Below are positions 32,838-44,755 of a stretch of 61,558 nucleotides of DNA, one piece after another. This DNA comes from Gracilaria vermiculophylla (lineage: Eukaryota > Rhodophyta > Florideophyceae > Gracilariales > Gracilariaceae): NCBI GenBank assembly GCA_019155205.2, contig JAHNZQ020003150.1, positions 867,854 to 929,411 of the forward strand, written 5' to 3'. The notes beneath the pieces are model-generated. The model was not told the DNA's origin and ran no database searches. It worked only from the letters and a program-made list of their open reading frames with translations. Position 1 is the first letter of the stretch; the number at the start of each line of letters is the position of its first letter. The translations under genes and the position numbers were made by a program.

Positions 32838-33079
32838 ACTGCTAGAACGATCTGGACGTTTTTAGGAGATTCTATAGAAGAACACAATCTACATTTTTAT
32901 TGCTTATAATAGGAATTATATGGAACTATACTATATAATAGAAATGATGTGGGACACTATATAAAACTTTCCTAGCACTACTTTTGACGGAAGAAAGCAG
33001 TCAAGCCAAGTGTTCAAGATAGAACGAAGATTGCGTTGATTTAAGTCTATCAGAGAATTGTACTGCACAACCTAAATTA

Positions 33080-33094
33080 GGTTATGGGCCCAGC
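33080..33094 (+). other. Half-tRNA primer binding site of copia C
   Basis: GGTTATGGGCCCAGC is complementary to the anticodon stem and loop of eukaryotic initiator tRNA-Met (GCTGGGCCCATAACC). Drosophila copia is known to prime from a cut half of this tRNA using nearly the same site. Confidence 0.8.
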
Positions 33095-33552
33095 CCACGC
33101 ATGAGCTATGTGTCGTCGCTATTACAACTGTTTGAAAGACAAGCTATCCGGCGAAGCGCAGAAAAACGTCGTGGAAGTTCGGCAAAGTGAAAACATCGAA
33201 AATTTTAGCAACTCGGCCATCAGAAAAATTTAGGAAAATTTGAAAATTATTGCACTGTACTATGCAGAGAAGAAAAAATCGTTGGGGAAACCAGAATTTG
33301 GCAGAATCCGAAGGAATCAGACCTTTTCGAAAACTCTTGTCCTATACATCAGAAAATCGTTCAATATCGTTCAAAACGGAAATTACAGGAAAAAGAAAAC
33401 CAGAACTTTTTTGAAAACTCCTGTATTGGACAGTGAACAAACGTTGAAATTCGTTTCGAACAAAACTCAAAGAAAATTGCTTTTGTCAATAACTGTACAA
33501 GGGACATATAAGTTTAATCATTGAAACAACTTGAAAACTTGTTAGTGCAGCC

Positions 33553-34260
33553 ATGGAAACAGAGGTTAGAAGAACGTTCAACATCGGGAAACGAAATGGA
33601 GAAAATTATTTCTCGTGGAAATTACGCATAATAAACAATCTATAGAAAAAGGACTCTTGGAAAACAGTAAATGGAGTAGAAAATAATGCTGTTCTAAATG
33701 AAAAAGCATAAATTGATTTTTTTCATCAGTTTACGATAATAAAATAGTATATGTTTAATCCTATAAAACTGGATCAAAAGCCAGGAAAATATTATCAAAC
33801 ATTTACGAATATAAAGGTATGGCAAAAAAATGGATGTTGAAGAACAGTAGCAGTCTAAGAAGCTTTCAGAAAGAGAATCTGCAAAAGAATATATTGAAGA
33901 ACGGAAGCGTTTAAATACATAACTTCAACCGTTTTGGAACACAAAAGTCTAACGAAGAATACATAATGAGTCTTTTAGGAAGTTTACCGAAAAGCTATGA
34001 AAGCCTGGTTGTAACCTTGGAAAACATCGCAGAAATTTTAAGTGTTGAAGAACTACACGCTAGGATACTATGTGAAGATTGAAAGAAAAAGAAAAATGAC
34101 TCAAATAAAATTTAGGGCACCCTTTTACAAGGAAAGTCTCCTTACAAACAGAGACAGAGCTTAAATTTCAAATGCCGTTACTGAAAGAAAAAATGTCACA
34201 AAAGTGGCAATTGTTGGAAACGCAAAACCGATCAAAATAAACCTTCCACCCAGAAATTCA
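33553..34260 (+). pseudogene. Copia C gag relic
   Basis: From METEVRRTFNIGKRNGENYF, matching the gag start of copia elements (NGENYxxWKxRI), the frame is broken by several stops and shifts. SLLGSLPKSYESLVVTLEN near 33967 is the conserved end of the capsid domain. A Cys-rich stretch near 34160-34220 is a degraded CCHC knuckle. Confidence 0.65.
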
Positions 34261-34286
34261 CAGATAAAAACAGTGGAACATTTTTA

Positions 34287-35261
34287 ATGACAAATATTGA
34301 TCCGATAAAACTATTAGGAACATGGTACGTAGATTCTGGTGCATCATTTCATATGAGAAATGACTATAACTGGTTCACAGAAAATAGTATTCAAAATACT
34401 GACCCTATTGCAATAAGGCTTGGAGACGGAACAACAGTGTTCTCTACCAAGAAAGAAAATGTTGATATTGAGGTATTAAAAAATGGAAAACTACTACCTA
34501 TACCAGTCCATGATGTACTTTATTTGCCAGAAATTGCAACAAATATATTATCTAATAGATAGATAGATGAAAGAGAACACAATATCTATTTCAAGAATGG
34601 TTTGTGTTTCGTAACATTGAAAGTTTTAAAAGAAACGCTATTTAAAATCAGAAAAGACTATGCAATGTATAGATTTAAAGGCTTCAAGGTCATCACAGAG
34701 TTAAATTCAGCACATGCAGCCACTTTTACAGAAACAAATCTATTGCACGAAAGACTAGAACATCTCGGAAAAACTGTTTTAGAACAAATGAACTCTATCA
34801 AAACGCCACATGGTCTACTCGGAAAGTTTGAAAAGGAAAACATAAGTTCATGCAAAGAATGCGCTCAAGGAAAAATGACTTCAAAATCATTTAAGATCTC
34901 AGGAAAGTTTCGTTCCGTTGAAAAACTGGAACTCATACATACAGATATATGTGGTCCTATGAGAACTACCTCAAAAAGGAAAAAAATTGCATTCCATTAC
35001 TTTTATTCACGACTTCACTAGAAGATCGTTTGTATATTTTCTAAAATCCAAAACAGAAGCTTTGAAGACGACAAAGAATTTTGTCAAGATGATAGAAAAC
35101 CAAGAAGGAGGAACTATAAAAAGAATCAAAAGTGACTGTGTTGGGGAATACATGTCTAAATCATTTCAAGATTTTTTAAGTGAAAAAGAAATACTCTTTA
35201 AACCAACAGGATCCTACCAGCCTTAAGGGAACGGAACTGCAGAAAGATTGAACAGAACTTT
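34287..35261 (+). pseudogene. Copia C protease and integrase (interrupted)
   Basis: 34287-34562 contains the aspartic protease with WYVDSGASFHM, active site DSGA intact. After an in-frame stop, 34602-35021 gives the integrase zinc domain (LLHERLEHLGKTV..., SSCKECAQGKM) and ELIHTDICGPM with the first Asp. A frameshift near 34985 leads to ITFIHDFTRRSFVYFLKSK and SDCVGEYMSKSF, where the family DNGGEY has lost the second Asp context. NGTAERLNRTF with the Glu ends at the B2 insertion. Confidence 0.8.
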
Positions 35262-35815
35262 TGTGGTACTGTCAGTTATCTTTTCGAGGTAGTAGAGCAC
35301 AACGTCCGTTAGGAGTTTTCGTTGACTTCAAAGGTGCGTGTTCCTTAAGGTGGTCTTCAGTACACACTTTCGATATCCGGGGGAATTCTTAAAGGGGATA
35401 CGCAAACACCAAGTAGAGGGGGAGGTTCACTGGGAGGACAATGCTCCTACAGGCGCTGCTATAATGCGACCTGGGGATCGGCAGCTTAGAAACCTGAGGA
35501 TGATCGACGAGAGTCTCCAACCGGAATAGTGGATGGAGACTCAAGAAGGCTTCTCTTTACTTCCCTAGAGGTGGAGCTCAACCGGAAAATTAAGTATTAA
35601 GCCAGGAGCCCGCCTCGGAAGGTCTCACTACTGTTGTAGTTACCTGCATAAATTAACTAAAATAAATATAACTTCTACTGACCCTTAAGGATAATATAGC
35701 GCATGCGGGCTAAACCATGCACCACGTGGCCTTGCTAATAAAATAAGAGCTCTTCTGAGGAATATCACGCCATAAAGCCGCACCACCATATTTCCTTAGG
35801 AGCCACTGTACTACA
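35262..35815 (-). repeat. B2 3' LTR (554 bp)
   Basis: The plus strand reads TGTGGTACTGTCAG at the outer edge and ends ACTGTACTACA, followed by TATCCCCTTTTC, which is the polypurine tract on the minus strand. It is homologous to the B1 LTRs over its full length. Confidence 0.9.
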
Positions 35816-36533
35816 TATCCCTTTTCTTAAACTGCACCACGTATTCGAGGTGCATCTCCCGATTCCGTGATCCCCGTGGGGGAACCTATGGGTGTTAAGA
35901 AAAGCGTGGCCTCCGGCATTTGACACATTCTCTCCTTCGGGCCTTCCTTCATACATCCATACTCCTACGCGGCGTATCACCGCGGGCTCGTGTTTTATCC
36001 CTTGCCGTGTCTACGGGCCCTGGTCTTCTTTAACCCGGCTACGTCTCCTCCTTCTTTGCGTAACCCGTTGGTACTGTCGCGCCAGTCGGTGGCGTGAGCT
36101 TACGGGCCCTCCAGCGTTTCGAGCGTGGTGAAGGCCTGCAACCTCCGTGGCCGGAGCATGGGTCAGTCCAGAGTTGACGATATCTCCCTCAAGGCACTTG
36201 ACGCTCCGATTACCTCGAGGATTCTCCTTCGGGAACACCCGATTCATCGCGTCCGTTCATTCCGTCTCCATGAAGGTGCATCATCTCATTATCTTCACGT
36301 CCGCGCCCTCTTCGGCCTCTACTTGATTTGAACGTACGCCCCACTATGGTGCTCCATACCTCGCCTGCTTCCGGTCGCTCGGTTTCCCCGCAAGTTCTAC
36401 GATGGCGGCTTGACGCGGCTCCCTACCCAGTCGGGTGTATAACTGCGAGCTGCTCCCCAAGTGGCTTCAGACCACTCTCCTCAGGTATTACAACACGTTT
36501 GGCGACATCCATCAAGCTTTCTACACCTGCGGC

Positions 36534-38603
36534 ATGTCTTCTCCATCTCCAACTGTAGCATTTGGGATGCTTTTGGTTCGGAGGGCCGAATAGTGAGCTA
36601 AGTCCGTTGAGATTACTCATAGTCTCTGGCACGGTAATCAGAAGGATACCCGGAATGTATGACGTGACCCTCTTTGGTGGNNNNNNNNNNNNNNNNNNNN
36701 NNNNNNNNNNNNNNNNNNNNNNNNNNNNNNNNNNNNNNNNNNNNNNNNNNNNNNNNNNNNNNNNNNNNNNNNNNNNNNNNGGTGTATCATACCTCGACCG
36801 CTGCACCATTCCATCCACCAGAGCAGTTCGACCTTCGAGCCACGCGTGTCTTCTTCCCATTCCATGATAGGCGCGTACGTCCCCCGTGTCCCGTGGAGGA
36901 TAACATCCACCACTTCCGACCGTACCTCCAGGCGTTGCGATTCCGCGCTGCACCGGAGATTGCGTGCAACGAGCAGAAGCTGAACTGGGTTGACTCCTAT
37001 TGCGCTCACTGGCTCCACACTCTGGTGCACGGTGACAACACTCCGACAACGGTGGGACACTGCGATACCCCATATCTGAGGTGCGCCGAGGAGTGTGAGG
37101 TTCAGGTGCGACTCTACGTTCTACTTCACAAAGAGAGCTCACACCAAAAAAGAGGCGACCGGGAAGCATTGCTCATGGACGCTCGGATCTCGCAGTGTTG
37201 CCCTTCGAACCCCCATACGATCGCTTCTACTGGCTCAACCGAAATCGATGTTGGACGCACCTTGCGGATGAAATCCACGTATGCACCGCCTTCGGGTACT
37301 TCTATGGTTGGCGAAACACAGAATTCCACGACATGCCTTCCAGACAGCGTCCGAAGTACTTCCTCATGATGAAAGACTCTTGGAGAAACCATTGGGTACT
37401 CCCGGAACTCTGCGTGGCGACACCCATCACCTTTGCGAACCACACCTCCGAGGTTCTAGATCCCCACGCCTGCTTACGGAGTTTCGTCATGTTCATCGCC
37501 TCGAGGTAGTTCGTGGTCGGCAGCCTGATGGCGCTTTAAAAAGCATCCAACGAGGGTATCACATTCTATACTCGGTGCCGCGACGGTCGCCTCAACTGGG
37601 ACTCTTCCTATAAGCGGACTGCCGAACGTTTGCTCCCCTTTTTGCCATCTATTATCCGGATCCTGCGCTCTTTCGGCATCCAGAACCATATTAAGGGCAC
37701 GGCATGGAGTGAATCCGAGGCGGAGATACTGCTGGACTACAACCTGCAGATGGCGTGGAACGACACGCCGGGCTTTCTTTGTTACGACTACAGCGAAGAT
37801 ACGTTCCACCTCATCGTGAGGAACCCCAATGGAGACGATGACGGGCGAGCCTATCCAGCCTTTCCCCGTCTGGCGCCTCCTCGAGTTCCATAGGTGCCAC
37901 AGCTCGGCGTACGCGACTATGACCCTTTGATGGACAGCTGGGCGCATCATACGCCCCGTCGGTTACCGTCTCCGTTTCAGGATATGTGGCGCCTCCTAAG
38001 GTGATAACCCCGTGGCCCGCCGCAATGCCGGGGGCTGCTGCAGTGGTAGCCGCCATATCTCTTATGGAAGAGGACGAGAATTTTCCCGTTCCGGCACCTT
38101 CAGCCTCTGTGGTGCAACCCCAACTGCCGAACGTCCCTGCGCTTGTTCTTCAGCATCGCCTGCGGAGCGTTTCAGTTCCCGCACCGCCGTCACCTCCGAT
38201 GTCACCGACTCCCTTCTTGGCTGTGCCGACCTCCACGACGGAACCTGCGGAGTCCCGTCGAGAAGCGTCTATCCCACCTGGTCGCCCGTCCGCGGCTCCT
38301 TCGGTGGCGTTTGATGCACTGTCAACGGAGGTGGCCGCTTCGGGTGCACCGTCGGGCGGATTGTCCTCTGAGACTATGGGTGCCGCCTTCTACAAGTTGG
38401 TGCATGCGTGCCTCGTGACGGGCCATCCTGCTCCGTCTTCTCCTGTAGAGGCTCTGCGCGAGGCGCGTGCCTGGGTCTTAGAACTCCATAAGGCTCGGAC
38501 GGACCGAGCTTCGATGGCGGCCATTATTGAAAGCCTGTCGGAGTTCTTAGAGGTCCTAGCGCTCACAGCAGAAGATTGCCTCAAATCAAAGTATACGACC
38601 TGA
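36534..38603 (+). pseudogene. B2 antisense gene, unknown protein, with assembly gap
   Basis: The same protein as the 15023-16906 frame, here on the plus strand. It starts at ATG 36534 (MSSPSPTVAFG), is interrupted by about 119 bp not present in the other copies and 100 N, and resumes with VYHTSTAAPFHP at 36781. One frameshift near 37195 moves the frame. Later pieces carry WLNRNRCWTHLADEIHV, GTAWSESEAEILLDYNLQ and the Pro-rich linker, and end in EALREARAWVLELHK (37986-38603). Its differences from B1 are largely conservative (for example DVAW to EIAC, AYRAHW to SYCAHW). An upstream ATG at 36346 (MVLHTSPASG) is also in frame. Confidence 0.75.
36681..36780. other. Assembly gap of 100 N
   Basis: A run of exactly 100 N inside the B2 antisense gene, a conventional scaffold gap. 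The 119 bp to its left (36562-36680) does not match the other B copies and may be misjoined sequence or a small insertion. Confidence 0.95.
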
Positions 38604-38788
38604 GTCGCTGACCTGTTGCCGAAAGGACCCTGGCGATGGGAGTTTGTTTTCGGTAGTGGCAGAATAAACGATCCTTCAGTTGGAGCAGAAGCTCCATGAA
38701 CTATAGTTCCAAAATGACTAGGCCGTGCAGGCGTGCTCAGCAACACAAATTTCCGCAGCGGAAGCATGCGATAAGCGAACAACGGCAT

Positions 38789-38849
38789 CCTGGAGGCGAA
38801 AAAGAGAACTCCAGGTAGGGGATAAACTGCGGAGGCGAAAAACACTCCG
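38789..38849. other. Twin hairpins between antisense gene and pol (B2)
   Basis: CCTGGAG (38789-38795) pairs with CTCCAGG (38809-38815), a perfect 7-bp stem; CGGAG (38830-38834) pairs with CTCCG (38845-38849). The loops are A-rich on the antisense-gene strand. Same pair as in B1 and B3. Confidence 0.65.
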
Positions 38850-38879
38850 GTCGGGGGCCCCCTCCCCCTTTCCTAAACG

Positions 38880-41800
38880 AAAGCGCCTATTTGGAGAGGC
38901 GTTTCCGCACCAGATTGGCGTGATATCGCCTAAGAAAGTTCTCCGAGATATGTTCCGGAGGTTCTTACGTGTCGTCCTTCGAGGTGTACCCATACCAGCG
39001 GACGCGGTGCAGTATTTCTGCAGGGGTTTGACGATGGGAGACGATATGGTTCACCGCGTAGAGGATGTTACCTTCAGGGGTCAGGATAGCATCGGGAGCC
39101 TCCAGTGATGGTTCAACGAGAGCGGTAATACGGTTACCAGTATCCCGTGGTGTCGTCGTGCCTGAGGTGGTCGCGTGAGGAATCTCCGCACGTTGTCCTT
39201 GAGGTGCGGTGGTGGGAATTCCTGAGAGGTTGGGCGTTGGGACTTTCGTCACCCTATCACGGGAGACGACGTACCTGAGTCCGTTCACCTCAATGGAGAC
39301 AGTATCCCTATAGGTGGCCAGGACTTTGTAAGGCCCTGAGGTGGTCGGCGCTAACTTGCGCCTGACTTCCGGCGTTTCATCGAAGTTTTACCCGGGTTTG
39401 TCTAGGAAAACTTCGTCGCCTTTCTTCAGGTGAGGGCCTTCCATGACCTTTCGGTCGAAGTCCTTTTTATATCTCCTCTGCGAGGCGTTGAGGCTCTCCT
39501 TCGCGAGCGAGAACGCTTTCTCATATCGCCTTAGGATGGAGCGTTGGGCCTGCGCCGCTGTTGGCGTCTGTGGCCCATCCGCCGGGTGCGCCGCGGCGCG
39601 TGCTGCGATGACGGAACTTGGCGGGATGCGTGAGAGCATCAGATTGAAAGGAGAGGTACCCGTGGAGCGGTGCACCTGTAGGTTGTATGCATACGTGAGG
39701 GGTCCCACATTTGCGTCCCAATCCTTCTGGTGGTCCACGACGTAGCGCTTCAGCCTCGAGGCGATGGTTTTGTTGAACCTTTCCGCCTGTCCATTTTTCT
39801 AGGGGTGATAGGCAGTTATAAACAACTTTTTCATGCCCAGCATTCCGGACACGGCGCTGAAGAGTTTCGCCGCGAACTGGGGGCGATTTTCCGTATGGAA
39901 GTACAACGATATCCCGTAGGGGTAAACCCAATGCTCCAGAAAGGCGTCAGCAATCACTGCCACAGTAGTGCTCCGGAGGGGGATGGCGTGCGTGATCTTG
40001 GAGAAACGATCCATAATCACGAGGATAAATCGATGTTCTCGCTCCGTCTTGGGGAGAAGACCCAAGATGTCTATGGCCACAAACTCCAGCGGTCCTGAAG
40101 GTGGAAACAGCGTGAGCGACGTCCAGTGTTTCCGTATACTCCCCCTAGCGGCGGCGCAGGAATAGAAATCCGCCACCGTTTGGAAGGCGTCACTAGCGAT
40201 ATTCGGCCAATAGAAGTCCTTCCGTATGGTGAAATATATCCGAGATCCACCGGGATGCCCGACGAGGCGAGCATAGTGCGAGAGATACAACACTCTCGCC
40301 GATAGCTTTGTCGGCACCAACTTTTGGAGAGTTCCATCCAGGGGGGGCGCGGCGTAGAAGCAAGCCATCTCGGTCGACGTTAAATGACGATGTCAAACTC
40401 CCCACAGTGGTAAGGATATCCTTGCAGTACGCATCCGTACTCTGTTCCTTCAGGAACTCCACCACAGTGACGGGGAGAACTTATTTCACCACCTCAACAA
40501 GAGGTATCACCTCAGGGAGTCCGCTATACTTTCCTCCAGGTTCACAGCACTCCAAACATTCTCCATCGGATCTTTCTTTCCCGTTGGCGTCCTGTATAAC
40601 CAGACACGGGATGTTGTCCTCCAAAAGTGTTCCATCTTCCCCATCGGTGGAGATTCGCGAGAGCGCGTCCGCTGCCTGGTGTTCAATGTCAGGGCGGTGG
40701 AAGATGTTAAACTCGAACTCCAGGAGGCGTAACCTCCACCTTCCAGGCAACCGGAAGCATCCTTCAAGGACAGTATCTACATCAGTGGTGCGTGGTCCGT
40801 CCTGAAGGCGAAGCGCGCGCCTTCCCGGTAAGCGCGTAAAAGCAAAACCGCCCACACGATGGCGAGACATTCGCCCTCCGAGGTGGAATAATTCCGTTCC
40901 ATGCGGGTGAGGCTGCGACTCCAATACCCGATGGGTTGAAGTTCACCTTCCATTTGCTCCTGTAGGATGGCATATCCGACCTGATATTTACAGGCGTCAG
41001 TGTCCAGCACCATTCGGCCGTGCCGCTTCGGAAGTACCAAGATTGGTGGTTCTATTAGTCTCCTCTTCAATGTGTCGAAGGCTTCGAACTCCTCGTTTGT
41101 CAAGATAGCCAATTGCGTCAGCTTATTATTCTCCAAGAAGAGATTTAACGGCGCCGCTATATGGAAAAAATTCTGTGCAAACCTCCGGAAGACGTTACAC
41201 AACCCAAGGAAGGAGCGGAGTTTCGTCTGGTTTGTGGGAGAGTGAGCTTCCTTGATGGCGTCCTGAGTTTTCCTGGAAACCTGTAGGCGGCCCATAGGCA
41301 CAAAGTGCCCCAGGTAGTCCACCGAAGACTTGAAAAAGAAACATTTCTCCTGCTTCAAGATGAGTCCAGCGTCCTTTAGGAGTTGGAGCACGTGCTTTAA
41401 ATGAATGAAGTTCTCCTCCATGCTTCAGGAGTACATGATGACGTCATCGACATATACCGAGGCGTACAGCCACTTCACTTTTGACAGGATAGTGTCCACA
41501 GCTCGTTGGAACGTAGCGGGTGCATTCTTCAATCCAAATGGCATCATTAGGAATCTGAATATCCCACAGTGCGAGGTGAACGTTGTCTTATCCTTATCGG
41601 AGTCGTCCATCTCTATCTGCCAGTAGCCGCTATTGGCATCCAGCGTGGAGAAAAGGGACGCATCGCCTAAGGAGTCAATACATTCATCCATCCGGGGTAT
41701 CGGATACGAATCGCATGCCGTCACCTCGTTGAGGCGCCTGTAGTCAATACAGAACCTTAAGGAGCCATCTTTATTCTTGACAAACACCACTGAGGAGGCC

Positions 41801-43148
41801 CATTCGGAACTGGAAGGCTCAATTACGCCCTTCTCCAGCATCCCGTGGACTTCATCGCGTTCAAAATCGCGCGCATGGGGTCCAGCCCTCCTCGGGAGTA
41901 GATGTACCGGTTTCGCATCCGGTGTGAGCTGGATCCTGTGCTTGGCCAGGCTGACCTGACCCGGGCGCCCAAACCACATGTCCTCAAAGGCGGATAGCAT
42001 CTCCATTATCCTATGGCGATACCCTTCGAGATCCTCGCCAATTTGGAGCTTCTTCTGCCAGGTGACAGGATTTTCTTCCTCTGGAGCCGAGGAAGTCGCT
42101 TCAGTCTCCATGGTGGCGATAGCATCGCGGTCTGCGAGGTCCACCGATCGAGGAAGGTGAGCCAGTCCTGCAGGGGCGGGTAGTGCCAGTCCGACGACAG
42201 TTCTTTTCTCGAGCCGTAACGGCGACTTCATGAGGTTGGCGAGCACGACCCTGAAGGGAATGTTCGGTACTATTTCCCTAACACCTTTCGCCATCATGGA
42301 GTGCTACTTCGTCGTCAGGTGTGGACTCCCCTGTAGAAATGAAAGGCCAGATGCAGAGGTCTGCACCCAAACTTCGGCCTGACTCTTCGCGGGTATTTCG
42401 ATGGTCTTCACCACTCGGAGCTTATTCGACTGCGTCTCCTTTGAAAGATTACCCGCGTGACGCGCGTTGGCGTCCGGTCCTGGAGATGCGGACACAATAC
42501 CTACAGGGGCAACGTGGTGAAAGGTCACCTTCAGGAGGCGTGGGTAAATTGCACGTACATACCGATTCACAAAGGAAGTGCCCAATATGCATTGTGGGGC
42601 CAGGTTGGTCGCCACGAAGAACCACACTCGCACCTGTAAGGAGCCCAACGGGAGGTACAAGGGGATTGCGCCGAGGATGGTCAATGCTCGACGCGACGCA
42701 TTGCGCACCGTAGGGAGCTTGCCAGTCGTCAAGGAGCCAAGAGCAGACCACGGGAGCACGTCGGCGTGCACCAGATTGGGGTAAGCTCTGGTATCGAGGA
42801 TAGCCCGCACCGTGGTGGGGGCGAGTGTGGAACATCCTATAGAGGCAAATACCTTGTAATTATCACGGCGGAGTGTGCAAACAGAATCCTCAAAAGTGTC
42901 GAATGGGTCTAACAGGATTGGGGGGCACGCCGATTTTGCGTCGCCGGAGCAGACAGGCTCTCCCCCTTTCCTTAAGGCGACCTCCATGGAGCTAAGGCTC
43001 GATGTTGAAGAGCCACGCGAAGCCTGTACTCGTGGCTCTGAGCGTTTTCCTGGTTGGAGAGGGGCTGGTTTCCAGGCGGGGACGGCTTCTGCCGTTGTGC
43101 ATCGCGATGCGACGTGTTCCCTTGAGGTGCAACCGGCTGGGACACCGA
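38880..43148 (-). pseudogene. B2 gag end and pol
   Basis: From 43148 the minus strand gives the end of gag, then protease (43257-42304 frame: AILDTRAYPNLVHADV, the DTG reads DTR), RT (42297-41425) with an intact YVDD (41443-41454), RNase H (41421-40777: LDTDACKYQVG), integrase (40368-39799: zinc domain, VAIDILG, FHTENRPQF where the second Asp is now Glu) and the C-terminal region with chromodomain (39738-38965: RVRWYGYTSKDDT). Most pieces share one frame; a shift and its compensation lie around 40770-40470. The RT frame of 290 codons is the best preserved of the B family. Confidence 0.9.
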
Positions 43149-43164
43149 GGGGGTTCCCATGGCC
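43149..43164. other. Head-to-head junction of B2 and B3
   Basis: Left of about 43149 the sequence matches B1 near 10526 (gag end) in reverse. Right of about 43163 it matches B1 near 13463 (integrase) in forward sense. About 14 bp between are unmatched. Two inward-truncated elements of opposite polarity meet here. Confidence 0.8.
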
Positions 43165-44480
43165 GAATATGACTGATGAAGCCTTCCAAACGGTAGCGGA
43201 TTGATATTCCTGCGCTACCGCTGGTTGGAATACACGTAGACGCCTAACGCCGCTCACTTTCTATCCCCCTTCAGGACATTTGAAGTTCGTTTCTATGGAC
43301 GTTTTGGCCCCTTTTTTTAAGACGGAGAAAGGGTACGGATTGATATTCGAGATCACTGATCGTTTCTCGAAGATCACGTGCGCCATTCCCCTACGTAGCA
43401 GCACTGCAGCAGTATTTGTGGAAACTTTTTTGGAGTACTGGGTTAACCCATATGGAATACCGTTGTATCTCCTCACGGGCAACGGGCCGCAGTTTCCTTC
43501 GAAGCTATCCAGCGCCATCTCCGGAATACTGTAAATGAAAATGTTGTTTTCAACTGCCTATCAGACCCACAACAACGGAAAACTGTAGAGGTTCAACAGG
43601 ATCATCGCCTCGAGGCTGCAGCACTACGTTGCGGACCACCAAAAGGATTGGGACGCATATGTGGGCCCGTTCACGTTTGCAAATAACATGCAGGTGCAGC
43701 GCTCCACGGGGACCGCTACGTTTCATCTGGTGCTCTTGCCCATTCCGCCTAGTGAGGTCATTGTGTCATGCGCCACGGCGCACCCGGTGGATGGGCCACA
43801 TATACCGACAGCGGGGCAAGCAAAACGCTTCATCTTAAAGCGGTATATGGACGCACTCTCCCTCGTGAAGGAGAGACTCACCACCCTGCAGAGGAGATAA
43901 AAACAGGATTTCGACCGGAAGGTGAAAGAAGGCCCTTACCTGAAGGAAAACGACGAAGTTTTCCTCAATAAACCTGGGGAGACATGCGATGAACCTCCGG
44001 ACGTCACGCGCAAGTTAGCGCCAAACACCTCAGGGCCTTATAAAGTCCTAAACACCTATAGAGATACTGTCGCCATTGAGGTAAACGGGCTCCGAGACGT
44101 CCCCACCACATTATAGGAGGACGAAAGTTCCGATGCCTGGCCCTTCAGGAGTTCTCACCACCCTACCTCAGGGAACACATGGGGAGCGTCCTCACCCAAC
44201 CATCTCAGGAGTGATGACACCGTTGGATATTGAAAACCTCATCACAACTTTCGGTGAACAATTGATGGAAACTCCAGACGCCATCATGACCCCGCAAGGT
44301 GACATCCTCTACGCGGAAGACCACAACGTCTCCCACCAACAAACTCCCGCAGGAATACTGTACTGCGTCCACGGGTACAATTAGACCTCAAAGAAAGACA
44401 CGGAAGAACCCCCGAAACACATTCCAAAGAACTTCATCAGATGATACCACGCAAATCTAGTACGGATACTCCACTTCTCA
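43163..44480 (+). pseudogene. B3 integrase and chromodomain relic
   Basis: The core includes FVSMDVLAPFF (first Asp) and YLLTGNGPQFPSK, where the second catalytic Asp has become Gly. TAYQTHNNGKL stands for the HPQTNGQAE block and lacks the Glu. The C-terminal region (KEGPYLKENDEVFLNKPGE) and a chromodomain-like tail (DTEEPPKHIPKN) follow, with stops at 43532, 43587, 43898, 44114 and later. Confidence 0.8.
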
Positions 44481-44520
44481 TAGGCGCTTGCGCTTAGGAA
44501 AAGGGAAGAAGGCCCCAGAC

Positions 44521-44582
44521 CGGAGTTGTTTTTCGTCTCCGCTGTCGGTCCCCCACCTGGAGTTCTCTTTTTCTCCTCCAGG
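44521..44582. other. Twin hairpins between pol and antisense gene (B3)
   Basis: CGGAG (44521-44525) pairs with CTCCG (44537-44541); CCTGGAG (44556-44562) pairs with CTCCAGG (44576-44582). T-rich loops on the pol strand, as in B1. Confidence 0.65.
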
Positions 44583-44755
44583 ACGCCGCTGCTCACTTTT
44601 CGCGCAGTCCCGCGGTGGCACATCGTGTCGTTGAGCGCATGGGCATGGCAAATATGTATTGCCACTACCGTTCAAGGAGCTTTTGCTCCAACTCAAAGAT
44701 ATTTTACTCCACCTCTACCGGGGACGAACTCCCATCGCCAGGGTTCATTCACGTT

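Larger units (their letters stand above)
32838..35261 (+). mobile_element. Copia element C, 3' end lost
   Basis: A plus-strand copia-class element: a TATATAA box at 32958-32964 in the probable 5' LTR, a half-tRNA primer site at 33080, gag from 33553, then protease and integrase to 35261. There the 3' LTR of B2 interrupts it inside GTAERLNRTF. RT, RNase H and the 3' LTR are missing. The 5' LTR start could not be fixed. Confidence 0.75.
35262..43150 (-). mobile_element. Chromovirus B2, 5' end lost
   Basis: Minus-strand member of the B family. It has a 3' LTR at 35262-35815, the antisense gene on the plus strand (36534-38603), twin hairpins (38789-38849) and pol (about 43148-38880). Its gag and 5' LTR are missing: the sequence changes at about 43150 into copy B3 running the other way. 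The insertion lies in the integrase of copia C; the base before it is the end of ACTTT (35257-35261), the expected duplication, whose partner is lost. Confidence 0.9.
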
